From NCBI GenBank assembly GCA_047967505.1, contig CM106540.1: 64,000 bases of DNA; one strand, written 5' to 3'. Origin of the DNA: Dipteris shenzhenensis. Lineage: Eukaryota; Polypodiophyta; Polypodiopsida; Gleicheniales. Position numbers and translations under genes: made by a program. This document shows positions 31,060-42,012 of the stretch, one piece after another (position 1 is the first letter of the stretch; every line of letters starts with the position of its first letter). The notes beneath the pieces are model-generated. The model saw only the letters and a program-made list of their open reading frames with translations, was not told the origin of the DNA and did not search any database.

Positions 31060-32450
31060 GAAGACTGGTGGGTCTATGAGACTGTGAAAAACTTGATACA
31101 ATGAGCCGTGGTAGTGGAGCTACTAAACGAGCATCCACACCAATCCAAAATGGTAGTACTAAGTCCTAAGTACAAGTTATGTCGGTAGTTGACTATATAT
31201 CACTCTCAGCATCATCATCATCATCATCATCATCATGAACCGCAAGACGTTAGGATGGATGAGGCAGTGGAGGCCTAAGGTTGGTAATAGAGTGTTGTGT
31301 GCAGCCTTGGCACGTCTCTTGGTCGTAGCTCTGCGTCTAACCAGGGCCACTGTGACCCTTGTCAGTCGGGCTTTGACTCTAAACAAGGAGGAGATGTCCC
31401 CCAGTGTAATTTGTGTGTCAATCCTTTGTGTGAGCTATTGGGTCACAGGCTCCGGGTCACGGTCATGTCGAGGCCTCGTCTCGTGGGGATCTATGTGGTC
31501 TGGTTGAAAGAACTCCGTGATAGAGCTCTGACAGGTATCAGTCAAGGGAGAAGTTTTCTCATGTCTCCGTGCTCGGAGTATCCTATCGCGGTGTCTGAGC
31601 ACCTTATGAATGAAAGCAGTCAAACATCGCTAGTCTGGGTAGGAGAGGAAACGGGTCAAAACCCCATAGCTATCTGTTAAGAGGTAGTAGCAACGCCCTT
31701 GGATCTCATAGTAGACAGGACACCTGAAGATGAAATGCTCCTCTATCTCAATCCCCTGCATGTCACCTAGTGTGCATATGCACCTCTCCCTGGGTAACCG
31801 CTCTGCTTTGCCGCTCTCAATATGGAGTCTATGTGAGGAAACTCAGAACTGCCCAAGAGAGATCCTCAACGAGAGGGGGGTGGGTGAATCTACGTGTATC
31901 TTGGTGGGTCAATGAAACCCTCCGTTGTGATATGTAAGAAGTGATCTTTGTAGAAGCCCAGCTTCGTTGGAAGATCAGTCGGGCCCAACCAGGTTCAGAA
32001 TGTGTGTAGTTGTAGTAAATCCTCATGGATAACCTGGTTGACCTCGTGTGATAGAAGGGGAGAAAACAGAGCATCCATATTGTATTGGAATGGAGGTAGT
32101 CTGTCCATGTGGAGCCCTAGCCCCCCAAACCATCTCTCTATGCGTGCATACCAGCACCTCTGGTCTCCCCGTGCTGCAAGTGCCATAGAAGAGGACAGTG
32201 CTAGCCATGGTAGCCTGCTACGCCCAGAGGTGTAATCCCCATACTCCTTGACTCAGTACATGTACGTGATGACCTGAAATGCAGCATCTAGTTGTAATGG
32301 GGGTGACCCAAACTCTGCTTGAATGATCTGGTGAAAAACGGATGGCTTACCACGGATCATTCGTGATAACATGAGAACCTGTAGCCGCTCCACCCTGACC
32401 CACTCTTTAAGTCGTCTCACTCTTTGATTGAACCTGTTGGTGACCAACTA
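31060..32450 (-). pseudogene. LINE (non-LTR retrotransposon) copy 1, 5' truncated
   Basis: Homologous along its whole length to the copy at 62141-64000. The remaining protein is the end of the reverse transcriptase region (MLSRMIRGKPSVFHQII, FGSPPLQLDAAF near 32290-32400), then the YTSGRSRLPWLALSS region and the C-terminal part (GDQRCWYARIERWF, HEVNQVIHEDLLQLHTF). The polymerase motif itself is absent, lost by 5' truncation near 32450. Stops and shifts interrupt the frame. The 3' part holds a run of CAT triplets (31208-31236), and homology between the two copies ends next to a GA run, not an A tail. Confidence 0.85.
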
Positions 32451-32528
32451 GGTTCGCAAACCATCTCTCTTTACACGTTAGGCGAGTGGGCCAGCAGCTC
32501 AGCTCAAGGCCTTAAGGCCTTTAGTTAG
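32451..32528. other. junction between LINE copy 1 and purine-rich LTR-like DNA
   Basis: Short unassigned stretch; nothing recognisable. Confidence 0.4.
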
Positions 32529-32903
32529 GTGAGTGAGAGAGGGGAGCGAGGGGGGGGCGGGCGGGGCGGGGGGGGAGGAAAGAGAAGGGGGGGGGAGGAG
32601 GTGGGGGGAGTTGGAGAAAAGAGAGGGGGACAGGGGTGGGGGACAAGGTTCAGAGGAGGTTGCAGGGTTGAGGAGGAGTCCAAGGTTGAGGAGTGGAGAG
32701 CTAGTCTTCTTTGCAGATTTGAGGGGTAAGGGTTGAGGAGGAGGAGGAGGGAGGAGGAGGAGGAGAGAGGAGGAGGAGGAGGGAGAAAGGAGGAAGGGGG
32801 AGGGAGGAGGAGGAGATGGAGGAGGGAGGAGGAGATGGAGAAGGAGGATGAGGGAGGAGGAGATGGAGGAAGGAGGAGGAAGGGGGAGGAGGAGATGGAG
32901 ATG
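32529..32903 (-). repeat. purine-rich (GGA/GAG)n block, LTR-like sequence of the gypsy family
   Basis: G- and GGA-rich. Its middle (about 32650-32740; gttgcagggttgaggagg, gagtggagagctagtc) matches 38330-38410, and related sequence lies at 50030-50330. It lies directly 3' of a minus-strand gypsy RT fragment, the place of a 3' LTR. Frames through it encode only Gly/Glu/Arg or Pro/Ser runs and are not genes. Confidence 0.6.
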
Positions 32904-33243
32904 GAGGATTCAAAGAGATTCCATACTCTCTACATTTTTTAAGGACTGCTTCAAGGCATTTCAAGTGATCCTTTTTTCCTGAGTGTACGCACAAGTCGTC
33001 GAGGAAGACTTGTAGGAACTTGTTGAGAATTTTCTTGAATGCCGTGTACATTACCCTCTGCATTTTTCTAGAGGAGGAGGAAGGGGGAGAAGGATTCAAA
33101 GAGATTCCATACTCTTTGCATTTTTTAAGGACTACTTCAAGGCATTTCAAGTGATGCTTTTTTCCTGAGTATACGCACAAGTCGTCGAGAAAGACTTGTA
33201 GGAACTTGTTGAGAAATTATTTGAAGGCAGTATACATTACCCT
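32904..33243 (-). repeat. tandem duplication of a gypsy RT segment
   Basis: Two copies of about 155 bp (32904-33061 and 33084-33243) each encode QVFLDDLC followed by YGISLNP on the minus strand, joined in frame through a GGA-rich linker. The linker resembles the adjoining purine block, so the duplicated unit included the RT-purine junction. Confidence 0.85.
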
Positions 33244-34740
33244 TTGAAAAGTAGATGGGGCATTGCATAAGCCGAATGGCATCACTCTGTATTAAAAAAT
33301 GCCCCATTTTGTGGCAAACGCTATCTTTGCTTGATCTTGAGGTGCAATTTGTAGTTGGTTGTACCCGCTGAAGCCATCCAAGAAGCTATACACTTCACAT
33401 CCCACTACCCTTTCTAAAACTCTCTCCTCATTGTGACCCGCACACCACACGATGGTCGCCTAGGTCTTACTTGATTATCATATACCAGGATGAGTCCTTC
33501 GGCACCATCCATGTAGTACATAGGGCATTCTGTTTCATATTCATAATGAGGTTCTAGCTCTTCAGGTTGGAGTTGTTGCACCGAAACTACTGGAGCAAGA
33601 TTGGGAGTCCGTGGGTATTGCGGTGGATTGGGATTCCTCTTTAATTGAGGCACTTGTGTTCTCACAGGGAGTGGGTTGAGAGGTGGCACTTGTGCAGCAT
33701 GTGTCAGTGCCGGTTGTCTGTACACTGGGCTATTGGTATTATTGGGGCCGGGGTTATGCTACCCTCATATTGTAGAAACAAGTATTTACATCATGCACTG
33801 CAACATTGCAAATTAGACACCATAACTATGGGGGCTGAGCCACTTTTGGTGGGTTTAGTATGTTCCTGATAATTGGGCATTCATTGGCTGTATAGTTGGC
33901 CATTCAATGTGGGCACCAAACATTTTCTCTCTGTGGGTACTGTGGTGGCTGAGAGACACGTAGCTTTTGCTCAATGGCTTGCATCATTTCATCTTTTACT
34001 CTTAGGGCCATGGCTTCCACTTTGTCCTCGGTGGTGCGATCTTTGTTGGAAGTGCTTCCCTTCTTCGAAGATTTCTTGTCGTGTTGGCTTGATTTATAGC
34101 CATCATTGTCGCTATCAGAATCGGTCATGGCGTCGTCAATGTCAATTGTAGCTTCATGAGTGTCACTGAAATGTGCATAGCTGCTGACTTTTTTCACGTC
34201 CTTGTGAATGGATTTTTTCAGGCCAGAGATGAACCATGCTATGAGGTACTTGTCGTCCGGACAATGATCACACTTTACTATTAATCTTTTCATTCTTCCC
34301 AAGTATGTTCTAACCTTTTCTTTCTTGTGCATATCTATATTGCCTAGTTGAAATGCGGGGTTATCTTGCAGTCTTTCTGTTTGGAATCTTCTTCTAATAA
34401 CTGGTCAGATGGCAGTGCCCATGTGGCTCTTTCCTCTACGAGAAGATCGAGGTATTATTCCGAAGCCTCATCAGTTAGGGCCATCGAGAAACAGGCGGTT
34501 TTGGTTTCATTCGACTGGTCGCCTCCATCACAATAGGCTGCGTCGAAGAGTAGAAGGAACTTGGCGGGGTCTCCTCGTCCATTGTACTTTGGCATTTCCA
34601 ATTCACCAAAGTGTCATTTGCCATTGTTGTTGTGGTTGTGATTGCGATTGCGTTGTTCTCCAAGGGGATCTACAGGATGCAGATTATCGTTACCTATTTT
34701 TTCTTCAATTGTTAGGTCCTCCATGCTGCTTGTCAATGGT
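32904..34740 (-). pseudogene. Ty3/gypsy copy A: gag joined to RT by internal deletion
   Basis: Reading leftwards: the gag N-terminus with ELEMPKYNGRGDPAKFL-like sequence (about 34600), the gag core at 34332-33904 (YLGRMKRLIVKCD, WFISGLKKSIHKDVKK), then the gag C-terminal part at 33725-33440 (HYEYETECPMYYMDGAEG). At about 33430 the sequence jumps into reverse transcriptase (VGCEVYSFLDG, FGLCNAPSTFQ, FLDDLC). Zinc knuckle, protease and linker are missing. Several stops interrupt the frame. The missing part is present in the sister copy at 44520-48900, which shows the normal order. Confidence 0.85.
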
Positions 34741-34754
34741 CAGAGGTTGAATTC

Positions 34755-37155
34755 TTAAAGAGCGTCGAGGGCCGAAGAAGCTCTCGACAATGGCTTGGCA
34801 ATCCTATAGGCACTCGAATACCCCAAGATCGATCCTCTGGCACAATCCAATAGCAATCGGTCCAAGAAAAAAAAGGAGGGTGTGTAGCGCCAAAAGGCCA
34901 AGATAGAGCACTTTAACCAATTCGAACGAATGCAGACCAGAGTGGTTGAATTGTACTTAACTAAGCCCACAAAAGCACCCGAGTCCCCAAATTTTAAATG
35001 GGATCCTAAAGGGCTTGATGATGTTTGTATGGCCGACAAACCACTCCTTGGGAGTGTGACTCCTATTGAAAATCCATCACTGGTCTCACAAAGCGAAAAG
35101 CTTAGAAAGTTCATACCCAATGTGAGAATGAAGAGTGAAATGGTGAATAGTAACAAAAAAGAAGAACAATGGACCACATGTGAATTGGACCAAATATCTT
35201 CCAGTGGAGCTAGCAGCCAAGCAAGCACCTCAAAGTGCCATGAAAGCCTAAGGGAAGTTTCCAATTACTTCAAAAACTATACTAGAGAAGAGGCAACAAT
35301 AGCAATGGCCTAGGCCAGCTAGGGAATCAGAGCTCAAAGAAACAGAGAATATCGAGGATACCCCAGTTTATGAAGGACCAGCCAAGATAAGGAAACTGAA
35401 TCTTTCCTTGGATAGAGAAGAAGAAAAGCCCGTATACATCGGTGAATAGCTCACTCTAGAAGAAGAAAAAGAATTGAAAGCATTGCTAATCGAATATAGA
35501 GATTGCATGGCTTGGTCTTTTAAAGAAATGAAAGGGATTTCCCCATAAGTTGCAGTACATACCATACCAATAAGGGAAGGATCCAAACCAAAGGTATGTG
35601 GACCTTACATGACAAATCCCAAGTATGGCACCCATGTCTATGAAGAACTAAAAAAATTATTGGATGCTGGTTTCATTCAAGCATACCAATTAGGTGTCAC
35701 TAATTGTGATTGTTCCTAAGAAAAACAACAAGCTTAGAATATGTGTGAATCTCAAGAATGTCAATGCAGCAATAATCAGAGATCATTATCCCCTACCATT
35801 GACTAAAACAGTTTTAGAAAAGGTAGCGGGATGTGAAGTGTATAGCTTCTTGGTTGGGTTCAACGGGTACAACCAAGTACAAATTGCACCTCAAGATCAA
35901 GCAAAGACAATGTTTGCCACAGAATGAGGCATTTTTGCATACAGAGTCATGCCATTCAGCTTATGCAATGCCCCATCTACTTTTCAAAGGGTAATGTACA
36001 CCGCCTTCAAGGAATTTCTCAACAAGTTCCTACAAGTCTTCCTCGATGACTTGTGCCTACACTCAGAAAAAAAGGATCACTTGAAATGCCTTGAAGCAGT
36101 CTTAAAAAAATGCAGAGAGTATGGAATCTCTTTGAATCCTTTAAAATGCTAATTCTTGGTCACACACGAAGTAGTCTTGGGACACATAGTCTATCAACAT
36201 GGGATTGCAACTGACATGGACAAAATAAAGATCATTATGGAACTTCCCCCCCCACTAAATGCCAAGGAAATCCAAGTCTTCAAGGGACATGCTGGATACT
36301 ATAGAAGATTCATACTGAGGTATGTCATGATTGCAAGGCCCCTATATAAGCTCCTAGTTAACTTCATCTGGACAGACGAATGTGAACAAGCATTCGAAAC
36401 CCTCAAGTGGAGATTAATCATAGCCCCTGTTCTAATGGCACCAAATTGGGACATAGAATTTCATGTACATACTGACGGTTCCAATTATGTAGTAGGGAGT
36501 GTGTTATGTCAACCTGGAAAACACAACAAACACTACCCAGTATACTTTGCAAGCAGACAGCTAAATGATGCGGAGGTGAATTACACCACAACAGAAAGAG
36601 AAGCCTTGGCAATGATCTACAGCATGAAGAAATTTCAACACTATCTATTGGCTATTGACTTTATCTTCTACACAGATCATCAAGCCTTATTATATCTTGT
36701 GAATCGGCCATGTACCACAGGCCGGATCACTCGATGGCTTCTACTGCTATAGGAATTCAATTTCAAAATCTTGGTGAGAAAAGGAGCTCAACATTTCATT
36801 GCCGATCACATGTCACGATTGAGGACAAAAGAAGACCCAAAAAGAATAGAAGATGACCTACCAGATGCCGCATTATTTCAAATAGACACTGTGCCTAATT
36901 GGTGTGCAAACATTATTGGGTACTTAATGGACCACCTCCTGAAATGAAAGTAGTGGATGCTAGGAAACTAATTCTAAAAGCTGCACCCTATCAACTCATT
37001 ACAAGACAACTATACAAGATGGGAAAGGACCAGGTTTTAAGGAGATGTGTGATGCCACATGAGATCATGCCAATCCTTAGTGAAGCACATGAAGGCATTG
37101 TAAGTGGACATTTCCAAGGGGAAGCAACAGCAAGAAGAGTGCTTCTCACATGATG
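34755..37155 (+). pseudogene. Ty3/gypsy copy B: linker, RT, RNase H, start of integrase
   Basis: Plus strand, head to head with copy A. It begins in the protease-RT linker (FNQFERMQTRVVELYL near 34920), continues through a stop-ridden segment to reverse transcriptase at 35694-36150 (LRICVNLKNVN, YSFLVGFNGYNQ, FLDDLCLHS), then the RT connection and RNase H (YYRRFILRY, HTDGSNYVVGS, YTDHQALLYLV), ADHMSRL, and the histidine-rich start of integrase (HEGIVSGHFQGEA) up to about 37150. Single-base stops at about 35926, 36151 and 36752 break an otherwise aligned frame. The integrase core is missing. A 24-bp RT piece (gatgtgaagtgtatagcttc) follows immediately at 37153, out of order. Confidence 0.88.
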
Positions 37156-37305
37156 TGAAGTGTATAGCTTCTTGGACCAACAATTGTGAACTAATGTGAT
37201 TTGGGGTTCAGAGGTTCGACAATGTATGCAATGGGGAGCAGACAAGTACATCTGATTGAACGTGTAGGTGATGAACACTGAAATCCATCTTGAAGCGGTC
37301 TCATC
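37156..37305. other. unassigned junction sequence
   Basis: Between the truncated integrase of copy B and a gag fragment; apart from the short RT piece at its start nothing is recognised. Confidence 0.4.
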
Positions 37306-37984
37306 TTATTGAAATCCTCCACAATACCCGTGGGCTCCCAATCTTGCTCCAATAGTTCCGGTGCAACAACTCCAACTTGAAGAGTTGGAACCTCATTATG
37401 AGTATGGAACAGAATACCCTACGTACTACATGGATGGCGCCGAAGGACTCATCCCGGTATATGGAAATCAAGTAAAACTCACCACATATCAAACACCCAT
37501 CAAGTGTTTTGGTTGTGGAGAAGACCACTGCATAGCAAAATGCCCACACAAGGGTAACCCCATTACATTCCAACCTGTGTGTAGGGAATGCAGAGTTGGG
37601 AATGCTTGCATGGATTGCCCACTAAGAACAAAGCCTCAACCAACCACGGAAGTAAAACATGATGTACCCCTAGGGATGATAAGTGTGGTAAATCACAGTG
37701 TTGCAACATGAAGTGTGGCATCACAACCAGCCTTGATCGTAACAAGACAATAAAAAGAAGCGGCACGGCAAAAACTCCTTTCTGCTCAAAAAGCAAAGAG
37801 CCCTCTGGCAAAACAAGCCATGCCAATCCCACAACATAGTGAGACCCATGCCTAGCACGTCCACGAAAAGTGCCACCCAAGGAGCCAAGGAAGCATACCC
37901 CAATGCTAAAACTAAAAAGACGCGTTACCAAGCCTTGAAGCAATGGGTTCAACAAGAACAAGAAAATTTTGAGGCAGACAAGAT
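37306..37984 (+). pseudogene. gypsy gag C-terminal fragment, out of order after copy B
   Basis: Frame 37361-37711 has ELEPHYEYGTEYPTYYMDG and a knuckle-like CFGCGEDHCIAKCPHKG, matching the gag of the minus copy at 46893-47555 and of copy A. A further stretch with ALKQWVQQEQENFEADK (near 37930) matches the end of that gag. Gag normally precedes pol, so its position after integrase shows rearrangement or nested insertion. Confidence 0.85.
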
Positions 37985-38035
37985 GGTAGCAGCATACCAG
38001 CACCTCTGGTCTCCCCCTGCTACAAGTAAAACATG
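37985..38035. repeat. short LINE-derived piece
   Basis: About 40 bp (cataccagcacctctggtc...) match the LINE at about 32147-32185 and, with a few changes, 63296-63335. It sits within the gag fragment boundary, with no other LINE sequence around it. Confidence 0.65.
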
Positions 38036-38084
38036 CATGTAATCCAAGTGCAGGTTCCAAGGGTGTTGGTCACCTACAACTGTG

Positions 38085-39090
38085 TCATTGCTCATTGTAG
38101 CATAGGTATTCACAAGTGTAGCATAGGCCCTCGGGTCGTGTTCTGGTGAGAGGTGTAGGCTAAAGCATGGAAAGCAGATCTCATGCATGTGTGAATGAGA
38201 AAGTGAGCTTGATGGTAACGATTGATGGAGTCTCACCTCCACGGGAGTTCAAGGGTTTAGAAGGGGTTTTTAGGGTTCCAACGGGGGACAAGGTTGAGAG
38301 AGCTAACTAGAAGTTCCAGGGTTCAGAGGGCATTGCAGGGTTTAGGAGGAGTCCAAGGTTGAGGAGTGGAGAGCTAGTCTCCTTCACGGATTCAAGGGGT
38401 GAGGGTTGAGGAGGAAGGAGGAGGAAGAGAGAGGAGAGTGGAGGAGGAGGAGGAGGAGGAGGAGGGAGGAGGAAGCGGAGAAGGGGGGGAGGAGGAGGGG
38501 GGAGGAGGAGGAGAAGGGAGGAGGATGAGGGGGGAGGAGGAGGAGGAGGGAGAAAGGAGAAGGAAGGAGAAGAGATGGAAGGAGAAAGAGGAAGGAGGAG
38601 AAGGAGGAGGGAGGAGGAGATGGAGAAGGGGGAGATGGAGGAGAAGGGTGAGGAAGGAGGAGACGGAGAAGGAGGGAGGAAGGAGGAGGAAGGAGGAGGA
38701 AGAGGGAGGAGGGCATACAAGGGTAGAGAGTGCAAGGGTAAGGGCATGCTAGAACATGATAGTGTAAGAGGGCATGGGCGCAATGGAAATCAATCGCATG
38801 AACACAATAGTGAGCTTGAAAACTGAACCCCAAAGAGCTTGAACACTGAATCCCAAAGGGAGGAGGAGGAGGAGGGAGGAGAGGGAGGAGGAGGGAGGAG
38901 GAGGAGGAGGAGGGAGAAAGGAGGAGGAAGGAGATGGGAGGAGGAGGAGGAAGGAGAAGGAGATGGGAGGAGAAGGAGGAAGGAGGAGGAAGGAGGAGGA
39001 GAAGAAGGAGAAGAAAGGAGGAGGAAGGAGCAAAAGAAGGAAGGAGGAGGAGGGAGGAGGAGGAGGAGGAAGGAGGAGGACGAGGGAGTA
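38085..39090 (-). repeat. LTR-like block with purine-rich tracts
   Basis: The start (gtgtagcataggccctcgggtcgtgtt, 38105-38180) aligns with 49890-49980, and the next part aligns with 32650-32740. Two long GGA/GAAGG tracts follow (38400-38715 and 38855-39085). Orientation is that expected for the 3' LTR of the minus gypsy copy C, but no exact ends were found. Confidence 0.6.
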
Positions 39091-39105
39091 CAAAGGTAGA
39101 GAGAT

Positions 39106-39378
39106 GTAGGAGTTGCATGTAGAACTCGCATGTAGAAGTTGCATGTAGGAGTTGCATGTAGAACTCGCATATAGAACTCGCAAATAGGAGTTGCATGTAG
39201 AACTCGTATGTAGGAGTTGCATGTAGGACTCGCATGTAGGAGTTGCATGTAGGACTCGTATGTAGGAGTTGCATATAGAACTTGTATGTAGGAGTTGCAT
39301 GTAGAAGTTGCATGTAGAGCTCGCATGTAGGAGTTGCATGTAGGAATTGTATGTAGAACTTGAATGTAGAACATGCAA
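39106..39378. repeat. 13-bp minisatellite, about 20 copies
   Basis: Units alternate between TTGCATGTAGGAG, TTGCATGTAGAAC and TCGCATGTAGGAG types with point changes. Because 13 is not a multiple of three and no unit makes a stop, all three minus-strand frames are open and give Tyr/Cys/His-rich repeats of 13 residues. Confidence 0.95.
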
Positions 39379-40153
39379 GTTGGATTTCTAAGAGGGATTA
39401 TTTCTAGCCGTATGCAAGTACAAGCGGAGATTTGCCGCTATTCTACATATACATTCTGTCCCACCTAAGTCGATGTTGGCACAGAGACAACATACTCCCG
39501 GATCCATTGTATTACCCATCCTTGGGTTATGTCTTATTTTGATTTTGGAGTTGGGATGCCATGTGCGTAACCCAGTGGCTGTTGAGCTTGTGGCATGTGA
39601 GCCGTTCCTACTGTAATCCTTTTGCATCATACAATTTATGGTCTGTAGTCAAGAAGCTTATCTCCTCTTAAGAAGGGGTAGATGGCTATGAATTTCAGAG
39701 GGGATCTCGTTGCTGAGGTTACAGACTCTGCCATCGAATCTTCTTGGAAAGAGGTTTGCTGGGGGTCTCGTTGTTGAGGCTGGCATTTCTTGCTATCTTA
39801 CATACATGTTGGATGCGATTGCACCCGTATCATTAAGCTTGTAAGTTTGTATGTATGCAAGTCTTATATTTTTGCATATAGGAGACGGTTGTGATGTTTG
39901 GAGATGGTCTCGTTGCTAAGGCTGCAGACTCTTTTGCCAATTCATCTTGAGTTTTGGCATAGCTTCTTTTCCTGCTTGAGAATTCATTGCATGCTTTGAG
40001 AGTATGGAATGAAAGTGTGTGATACTATTATTAAAGCAATCTATTATGTGCCTATGCAAAATCGTGTGTGTCTAACTATATGCCTATTTGTGGGATTTAA
40101 TAGGGAAACTAAGACTCAATCATCCCTAATACGAAATTGATTAGGTCTTCCTA
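39379..40153. other. no gene seen
   Basis: The phrase ctcgttgctgaggct and close variants occur three times (about 39700, 39765 and 39910), which points to an old local repeat. No coding region is supported. Confidence 0.45.
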
Positions 40154-40265
40154 AATGTGCAAAAACGTACATATGCTAGTGAGTGTACGTGTAACAATCT
40201 AGTGCAAACTATATGTGCAAAAACATGCATATGCTAGTGAGTGCTCGTGATACAATCTAATCCTA
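40154..40265. repeat. tandem duplication of about 57 bp
   Basis: Two copies of atgtgcaaaaac-tacatatgctagtgagtg...caatctaa lie side by side just past the end of the gypsy copy C coding region. Confidence 0.85.
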
Positions 40266-42012
40266 ACTAAGGAAGACTTGGTTTCCCAAATCTTCATTTT
40301 TGTCGGGGGTGGCTTGCATGTTGAAGTAGTAGCACTTCAGTTGGCTTTCGTTTATTATTGTGTTAAATTGGACTCCATCCAATGTTTCTAGCAGCACAGC
40401 TCCGATGGGATTCATCTTTCTTACTCGGTAGGGTCCTTGACCTAGATACTTCAGTTTCCCCTCGTGTACTTTGGCATTGTATAATAGGACCAAGTCACCT
40501 TCCTTGATGTCTTTAGCTTTAAGATTTCTGTCAAACCATGCCTTTCTTCTGCGTTATTCTGTTGTCATGACATGGTAGGCAACTAGTCTTGTCTTTGTAT
40601 GCTTCTCCAACTGAGAGTCTTTCTTTCAAGGATTCATGGTCTCCCATGCATTCCTGTACTACTATGCGTAGACTTGGTATTACAAATTCTAGTGGGATCA
40701 CATCTTCAAGGCCGTACACCAATTGAAAAGGTGTGTTCCCTGTACTGACCTTGAGTGTGGTTCTGTATGCCCATAAGGCTGCATTCAGTTTCTCTGCCTA
40801 ATCAGAACGCTGTGGTTCTACTACCTTGGTGAGGATAATGCATATTATTTTGTTAGTGGATTCCGCCTGTCCATTCCCTTGGGGGTAGTAGGGTGTGCTT
40901 TTTCTATGGATTACCATGAAGCCAGACAAGAGTTCTTGGATTACCTCATTGACAAAATGTGTGCCTCTATCCGACACAATTTCAATGGGGCATCCGAATC
41001 GGGTGATCACATTTTTGTATAAGAATCTTGCTGTGCTTCTAGCATCTACCTTTTTGACTACTTTAGCTTCAGCCCATTTTGTAAAGTAATCAGTGGCCAC
41101 AATGATGTAGCGTGCCTGTGTTCCTTTTGCTGCTAGATGTATAGGACCCACATAGTCAATCCCCCATTTTTCAAATGGTTTTTGTACAACTGTTGTTAGG
41201 GGATTGAAGTCCTTGTAATGTGGTTTAGTAGTGTGTTGGCATACATCATAGCCTTTTACATATTCATAGGCATCTGCCCATAGTGTTGGCCACCAATAGC
41301 CTACGAGGAGAACTTTTCTTGCTGTGGCTTCCCCTTGGAAGTGTCCTCCTGCAATGCCTTCATGGACTTCACTCAGGATTGGCATGATCTCATGAGGCAT
41401 TACACATCTTCTTAATATCTAGTCCTTGCCCATCTTGTACAGTTGTCTTGCAATGAGTTGATAGGGTGCAGCCTTTAGAATCAATTTTCTAGCATCTACT
41501 GCTTTCATTTCAGGAGGTGGTCTTCCTGCCATTAAGTACCCAATGATATCTCCACACCACTCTGGAACAGCATCTATTTGAAATAGTGTGGCATCTGGTA
41601 AGTTTTCTACTCCAGTGGCTTCTTCTCCCGACTTGACACGAGACATGTGATCGACAATGTAGTGTTGGGCACCTTTGTGGAGCACTATTTTGAAGTTGAA
41701 TTCTTGAAGCAAGAGGAGCCTATTCTTCCTGTTGTACACAGACAGTTCACTAGATAAAATAATGCTTGATGGTCGGTGTAGAAGACAAAATCATTTGCCA
41801 GTAGATAGTGCCGAAATTTCTTTACACTATACACCATTGCTAGGGCTTCTCTTTCTATGGTGGTATAGTTGATCTCTGCATCATTGAGTTGTCGACTGGC
41901 GAAGTAGAATGGGTAGTCTTTCTTATGTTCACTAGGTTGACAAAGCACACTCCCAATTGCATAGTTGGATCCGTCCAATATGAACATGAAAATCAATATT
42001 CCAATTCGGCTC
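40263..42012 (-). pseudogene. Ty3/gypsy copy C, 3' half: RNase H and integrase
   Basis: Leftwards: RNase H (LDGSNYAIGS, ASRQLNDAEINYTT, YTDHQALFYL) at 41996-41685, a frame change, EFNFKIVLHKGAQH and DHMSRV, then integrase with the zinc region (HEGIAGGHFQGEA, CQHTTKPHY) and core triad in WGIDYVGP, SDRGTHF and YYPQGNGQAE at 41400-40798. The C-terminal part with LVYGLEDVIPLE and LGQGPYRVRKM ends at 40263. Only stops at about 41418 and 40797 and a few shifts break it, so it is the best preserved pol of the family here. The first half continues at 44520 beyond a 2.5-kb insertion. Confidence 0.9.

Noticed and set aside
38384-39378. Overlapping minus-strand frames of up to 309 codons
   Set aside because: They run through a 13-bp repeat and GGA tracts that lack stops in any frame; the products are repeat artefacts.
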